Below the pieces are notes generated by a model. It was not told where the DNA came from, searched no databases, and worked only from the letters and a program-made list of their open reading frames with translations. Made by a program: the position numbers and the translations under genes. Source: Acidimicrobiaceae bacterium (GTDB lineage: Bacteria; Actinomycetota; Acidimicrobiia; Acidimicrobiales; Palsa-688). From it: DNA of 8,160 bases. Shown piece after piece: positions 5,275 through 8,160 of the stretch. Each line of letters starts with the position of its first letter. Position 1 is the first letter of the stretch. The stretch lies in assembly GCA_003156795.1 (NCBI GenBank), contig PMHU01000294.1, positions 1 through 8,160 on the forward strand, read 5' to 3'.

Positions 5275-7179
5275 ATGCTGAGCTGGTTCGTTGGCGGCGG
5301 CGTGCGGCAGGCGTGCGTCGCCGCATCAGTGCTGGCGGCGACGACATTTTCGTTGGCCGGATGCGGTGCCCATTCGGGTAGCCCACGAGCAACCGCCGAG
5401 AGCTTCCTGGCCGCATGGAACGACGGCAACTGGGCGGCCATGAGTACCCTCGTCGCCTCCCCGGGCCCCGACTTTGCCGTCTCCGGGCCGGCGATCACGG
5501 CCGGCTTGGATGCCGCGGACGTGACGCACGCCCTGGGTGAGGTGACACGGACGGGTTCTTCTGCCACCGCGGCGGTTTCATCTCGTTTCACCTTGCCTGG
5601 GATCGGTACGTGGAATGTGCAGTCGACGGTCAACCTGGTCGACCGTTCCGGACGGTGGCTCGTGGACTGGTCGCCGTCCGCCATCCAACCTGCGCTCCAG
5701 ACGGGCGACCATCTCGAGCTCACGCGTACCTGGGCCCCCCGCGCACCCATCCTCGGGGCTCGGGGCGCGCCATTGACAGCACAAGGACCGGTCGTCGTGG
5801 TCGGGATCGAAGGGAGCCGGATCAAAGACCCATCCGCTGTATCCGCCACCCTCATCGCGGCCGGAGCCACTGCGGCTGACGTCCACATGGCCGCAACCGG
5901 GGCGGCCGCCCACCCCGCTTACTTCGAACCCGTCTTCCAGCTGACTGAGGCCCGCTATCAGCAGCTGGGCGGTGATGGCAGCGCCCTGTACAAGATCCCC
6001 GGGACCGTCTTCCGTCACACCAGCGCCCGGACGGTCGTGACGCCCGGCCTGGCAGCACACCTCGTCGGCTCTGTCGGCCCGATCACGGCCCAGCAACTGC
6101 AGCAGCTCGGCGGCTCCTATGACTCCGCCAGCGTCGTCGGCCAGACCGGCCTTGAAGCGGCCTACGAGAAGCAGCTGGCCGGAACCCCTGGGGGCGCGGT
6201 GACGATCGTGGGAGCAGACGGCGTGACCAGATTGACGGTCGCCACCTTTTCGCCCCACGCCGGGACCGAGCTTTTGACGGGTATCGATCCGACCGTTGAG
6301 CAGGCCGCCGAATCCGCTCTGGCTTCGGTGTCGAACGATGCCGCTTTGGTGGCCGTCCGGGCGTCGACGGGGCAGGTGCTGGCTGCGGTAAGCGATCCTG
6401 CGAGCGCGCCGTTCGACCAGGCGCTGGAAGGCGAGTTCCCGCCCGGCTCGACCTTCAAAGTGATCACGTCGACGGCGCTAATCGAGGCGGGGTTGTCGCC
6501 CTCCTCGGCTGCAACCTGCCCGCCGTCAGTGACCGTGGACGGCGAAACCTTTCACAACGCCGAGGGGGACGCTCCGGCCAGCACCTTTGCGCAGGCGTTC
6601 GCGGAGTCGTGCAACACCGCTTTCATCGGAATGGTCACCGCGGCGCACCTTCAACCGGACAGCCTTCCTGAAGCGGCTTCCCTTTACGACATCGGCGCCA
6701 CTCCGAGCATCGGGCTCGAAGCGTTCGGAGGCTCGGTGCCGACCCCCCCAGACGCGGCCGCCCTGGCTGCCACTGCCATCGGTCAAGGCGCCGTAGTGGT
6801 TTCGCCGCTGAGCATGGCCATGGTCGCGTCCGCCGTCGCCAGCGGAACGGTGCGCGAGCCTCGACTGGTGGTCGGTACGCCAGACGACACGGCGCCTACT
6901 CACCCTCTGCCGTTGGCGGTGGACGAGGACCTGCGGGAGATGATGGCGGCGGTCGTCGCGACCGGGACAGCAGCCGGTACCGGGCTGCCGGCGGGGACGT
7001 ACGCCAAGACCGGGACGGCTCAGTACGGCACCGGCAAACCGCAGAGGACGGACGCCTGGCTCATCGGCTACCGCGGCGACATCGCTTTTGCCATCGTGGT
7101 CCAGGGGACGGGCAACGGCGGCCCGACCGACGGTCCCATAATCGCCCGCTTCCTCCAGGCCCTAGGGCCCGATTCGTAG
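5275..7179 (+). CDS. Class B penicillin-binding protein, lipoprotein with NTF2-like (MecA_N-type) N-terminal domain
   Basis: This 634-residue D,D-transpeptidase is predicted to cross-link peptidoglycan on the outer face of the membrane. The N-terminus is a lipoprotein signal with lipobox SLAGC, so Cys30 would be lipidated. An NTF2-like domain at about 35-140 ends in RWLVDWSPSAIQPALQTGD (127-145), as in MecA-type class B PBPs. A dimerisation-type region follows, with GLEAAYEKQLAGTPGG at 292-307. The transpeptidase domain (about 335-630) has all three motifs: S392-T-F-K395, S445-C-N447 and K578-T-G-T581. The usual RxxILDRxG start of the pedestal reads RAPILGARG (156-164), so its Asp-Arg is lost. 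I chose ATG 5275 because it gives a clean signal peptide. The frame stays open to 4891, but that extension is antisense to the DedA gene. No SEDS partner gene is in the window. Role in division, elongation or beta-lactam tolerance cannot be told from sequence. Confidence 0.93.
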   Translation: MLSWFVGGGVRQACVAASVLAATTFSLAGCGAHSGSPRATAESFLAAWNDGNWAAMSTLVASPGPDFAVSGPAITAGLDAADVTHALGEVTRTGSSATAAVSSRFTLPGIGTWNVQSTVNLVDRSGRWLVDWSPSAIQPALQTGDHLELTRTWAPRAPILGARGAPLTAQGPVVVVGIEGSRIKDPSAVSATLIAAGATAADVHMAATGAAAHPAYFEPVFQLTEARYQQLGGDGSALYKIPGTVFRHTSARTVVTPGLAAHLVGSVGPITAQQLQQLGGSYDSASVVGQTGLEAAYEKQLAGTPGGAVTIVGADGVTRLTVATFSPHAGTELLTGIDPTVEQAAESALASVSNDAALVAVRASTGQVLAAVSDPASAPFDQALEGEFPPGSTFKVITSTALIEAGLSPSSAATCPPSVTVDGETFHNAEGDAPASTFAQAFAESCNTAFIGMVTAAHLQPDSLPEAASLYDIGATPSIGLEAFGGSVPTPPDAAALAATAIGQGAVVVSPLSMAMVASAVASGTVREPRLVVGTPDDTAPTHPLPLAVDEDLREMMAAVVATGTAAGTGLPAGTYAKTGTAQYGTGKPQRTDAWLIGYRGDIAFAIVVQGTGNGGPTDGPIIARFLQALGPDS

Positions 7180-7244
7180 CAACCGGCGCTTCTGACGCTC
7201 GAGGCGAAGGAGGGTTCCGAACCGTCTGAGCACCAAGCGCCATC

Positions 7245-7306
7245 TATGTGCCGCGATAGGGGAAATTCGCGCTCAAGGTCGCGGCGTATGTGGACGAGAT
7301 TTCCAC
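7245..7306 (+). other. Candidate structured leader RNA, upstream part
   Basis: Bases 7245-7256 can pair with 7279-7290 to give a 12-pair stem (nine Watson-Crick, three G-U; core GCCGCGA/TCGCGGC) closing a 22-base loop. Directly after it GTGGA (7290-7294) pairs with TCCAC (7302-7306) around a seven-base loop. Within the large loop, CGCGA (7252-7256) could instead pair with TCGCG (7267-7271), an alternative fold that excludes the long stem. The region lies in the 237-base gap before the TasA-like gene and has no plausible gene of its own. It could be a riboswitch, an attenuator or the terminator of the PBP gene; no T-run follows. I do not recognise a known class. Confidence 0.35.
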
Positions 7307-7353
7307 GGTGGGAAGAGCTGGGTAGTTCGATCCACTTTGCACCTATACGACCC

Positions 7354-7408
7354 GAATCTCGGCTCAGCGACCCCTGAACGGATTCCCAGTGCCACGGAAA
7401 GGCTTGGG
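7354..7408 (+). promoter_or_regulatory. Hairpins over the translation initiation region of the TasA-like gene
   Basis: GAATCT (7354-7359) can pair with GGATTC (7380-7385), enclosing a small TCAG/CTGA hairpin (7364-7377). Next, CCCA-GT-GCC pairs with GGC-T-TGGG (7385-7408) around the loop ACGGAAA. This ends eight bases before the ATG and holds the only purine-rich GGAAAGG tract near the start. A competing pairing, GTGCC (7389-7393) with GGCAC (7407-7411), excludes it. The arrangement would suit control of ribosome binding, but hairpins arise easily in GC-rich DNA. Confidence 0.3.
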
Positions 7409-7416
7409 CACAGCAA

Positions 7417-8127
7417 ATGACCAAAAGAACACCCCGTCATGTGAATAAGGCCAGGCGCCGCCGGTTCTTCCCCTTGGTCTGGCTTGGCGCCGCGGGCGCC
7501 GCGCTGACCCTGGGCCTGGGCATTTCCGGGACCTTGGCCGGGTTCACCGCCAGCATCACCAACAACGCCAACACGGCGTCCACCGGGACGCTGACCCTCA
7601 CCGAAACAGGTGTCAGCGGGGTCGGCGGAACCACCACGTGCGCGTCCGGTACCACGACCTGCCCGCTCAACAAGTTCGGCGGGCAGACAGCCATGGCCCC
7701 CGACATCGTGCTGGCCGGGGCCGTACCCAGCGGCACCATCCCGACCAACACTGATCCCGATCAGAACGTGGGCATCGTGAAGATGAACAACACCGGCACC
7801 TCTCGGGCCGGCACGCTCACCCTGGCCGGCAACGCGTGCACCTCCACACCGAATGGCTCCGGCCAACCGAACCTCTGCGGCACCCTTGACGTCGCAGTGT
7901 ACGCAGCCGCCACGGCTCCCACGTCGGGGACGTCGTCGACGTACGGAACCCAGGTGTTCTACGGGACGGCAACGACCCTGGCGACCACCAACCTCGTCGT
8001 CGCGACCAACATCGCCGGCGGTACGTCGGAGTGGATGACCTTCGTCGTATGGGTCGACGGGTCCGCCGGAAACACTTATCAAGGGCTCACCGCGTCCGAG
8101 CCCCTGGTCTGGACGCTCAGCACTTAG
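7417..8127 (+). CDS. TasA/CalY-like secreted protein with SipW-type signal region
   Basis: This 236-residue predicted extracellular protein resembles the TasA/camelysin family, whose members form biofilm matrix fibres or surface proteins in Bacillus. A basic N-terminus (KARRRRFF, 11-18) precedes a hydrophobic helix at about 19-36. The run GTLAGFTASITNNANTASTG (38-57) follows, the pattern typical of SipW-dependent substrates, with cleavage likely near residues 41-46. The mature part is Thr/Gly/Ala/Asn-rich and beta-type, with FVVWVDGSAGNTYQG (209-223) near the end. It has four cysteines, 75 and 82 in a GTTTC/GTTTC repeat and 141 and 154, which could form two disulfides. I chose ATG 7417; no well-spaced Shine-Dalgarno is seen, and a GTG at 7441 is a weaker alternative. 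No signal peptidase gene is in the window; one may lie downstream. Secretion and family are well supported; fibre formation is inferred. Confidence 0.85.
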   Translation: MTKRTPRHVNKARRRRFFPLVWLGAAGAALTLGLGISGTLAGFTASITNNANTASTGTLTLTETGVSGVGGTTTCASGTTTCPLNKFGGQTAMAPDIVLAGAVPSGTIPTNTDPDQNVGIVKMNNTGTSRAGTLTLAGNACTSTPNGSGQPNLCGTLDVAVYAAATAPTSGTSSTYGTQVFYGTATTLATTNLVVATNIAGGTSEWMTFVVWVDGSAGNTYQGLTASEPLVWTLST

Positions 8128-8144
8128 CCAGCGAATGGTCTGGC
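8127..8144 (+). terminator. Weak hairpin directly after the TasA-like gene
   Basis: GCCAG (8127-8131) pairs with CTGGC (8140-8144) across an eight-base loop, starting at the last base of the stop codon. Only GCTTTC follows, not a real T-run. It may be a weak terminator or chance; the window ends 16 bases later. Confidence 0.2.
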
Positions 8145-8160
8145 GCTTTCCCCCGCCGGT

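Noticed and set aside
7321..7349. TATACG (7344-7349) as a -10 box for the TasA-like gene.
   Set aside because: No recognisable -35 lies at a suitable distance, so a promoter call would be a guess.
7447..7476. Possible twin-arginine (Tat) signal in the TasA-like protein (RRRRFF).
   Set aside because: The arginine run loosely fits RRxFF, but the region after the helix matches the SipW-type pattern, and basic runs are common before ordinary Sec signals.
7273..8082. 269-codon minus-strand frame opposite the TasA-like gene.
   Set aside because: Gly/Arg-rich translation without a domain; the plus strand encodes a signal region and a beta-type mature protein.

Overview
The window reads as chromosomal DNA of a high-GC Gram-positive bacterium of the Actinomycetota. 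The evidence is strong G/C bias at third codon positions, frequent GTG starts, a succinate dehydrogenase whose membrane subunit resembles the mycobacterial Sdh1 type, and a two-domain CrtC/lipocalin-like protein and a DUF5522 protein of kinds I associate with actinobacteria. The mix with a TasA/CalY-like secreted protein fits Acidimicrobiia or a relative, but that placement is inference. I see no tRNA, rRNA, CRISPR array, insertion sequence or other mobile element.

Layout. Bases 1-1801 (minus strand) hold the start of a succinate dehydrogenase operon: sdhC, the five-helix cytochrome b/anchor subunit, then sdhA, the flavoprotein, which runs off the left edge. The two overlap by one base (TAGTG). 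The sdhA frame is open to base 1, so a search for complete ORFs misses it. Bases 1802-1909 are a divergent control region between sdhC and a LysR-type regulator. It contains a 21-bp imperfect palindrome over the regulator's start codon and a second dyad just before the sdhC ribosome-binding site. Bases 1910-4458 (plus strand) hold three closely spaced genes: the LysR-type regulator, a 370-residue two-domain protein of unknown function, and a 149-residue cysteine-rich DUF5522 protein.

Bases 4522-5208 (minus strand) encode a DedA/VTT membrane protein that converges on the DUF5522 gene and diverges from the next gene. Bases 5275-7179 (plus strand) encode a class B penicillin-binding protein with a lipoprotein signal and an NTF2-like (MecA_N-type) N-terminal domain. 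After a 237-base gap rich in potential RNA structure, bases 7417-8127 encode a secreted TasA/CalY-like protein with a SipW-type signal region.

How the genes fit together. The left part is central respiration: succinate oxidation with electrons passed to menaquinone, possibly controlled by the divergent LysR protein. The right part is cell envelope: membrane lipid or proton-motive-force homeostasis (DedA), peptidoglycan cross-linking (PBP) and a secreted fibre or matrix-type protein (TasA-like). The two uncharacterised genes between them have no function I can assign. The least explained signals are the structured leader before the TasA-like gene, the LysR operator and the double cysteine cluster of the DUF5522 protein. 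I found nothing that amounts to a clearly new multi-gene system.
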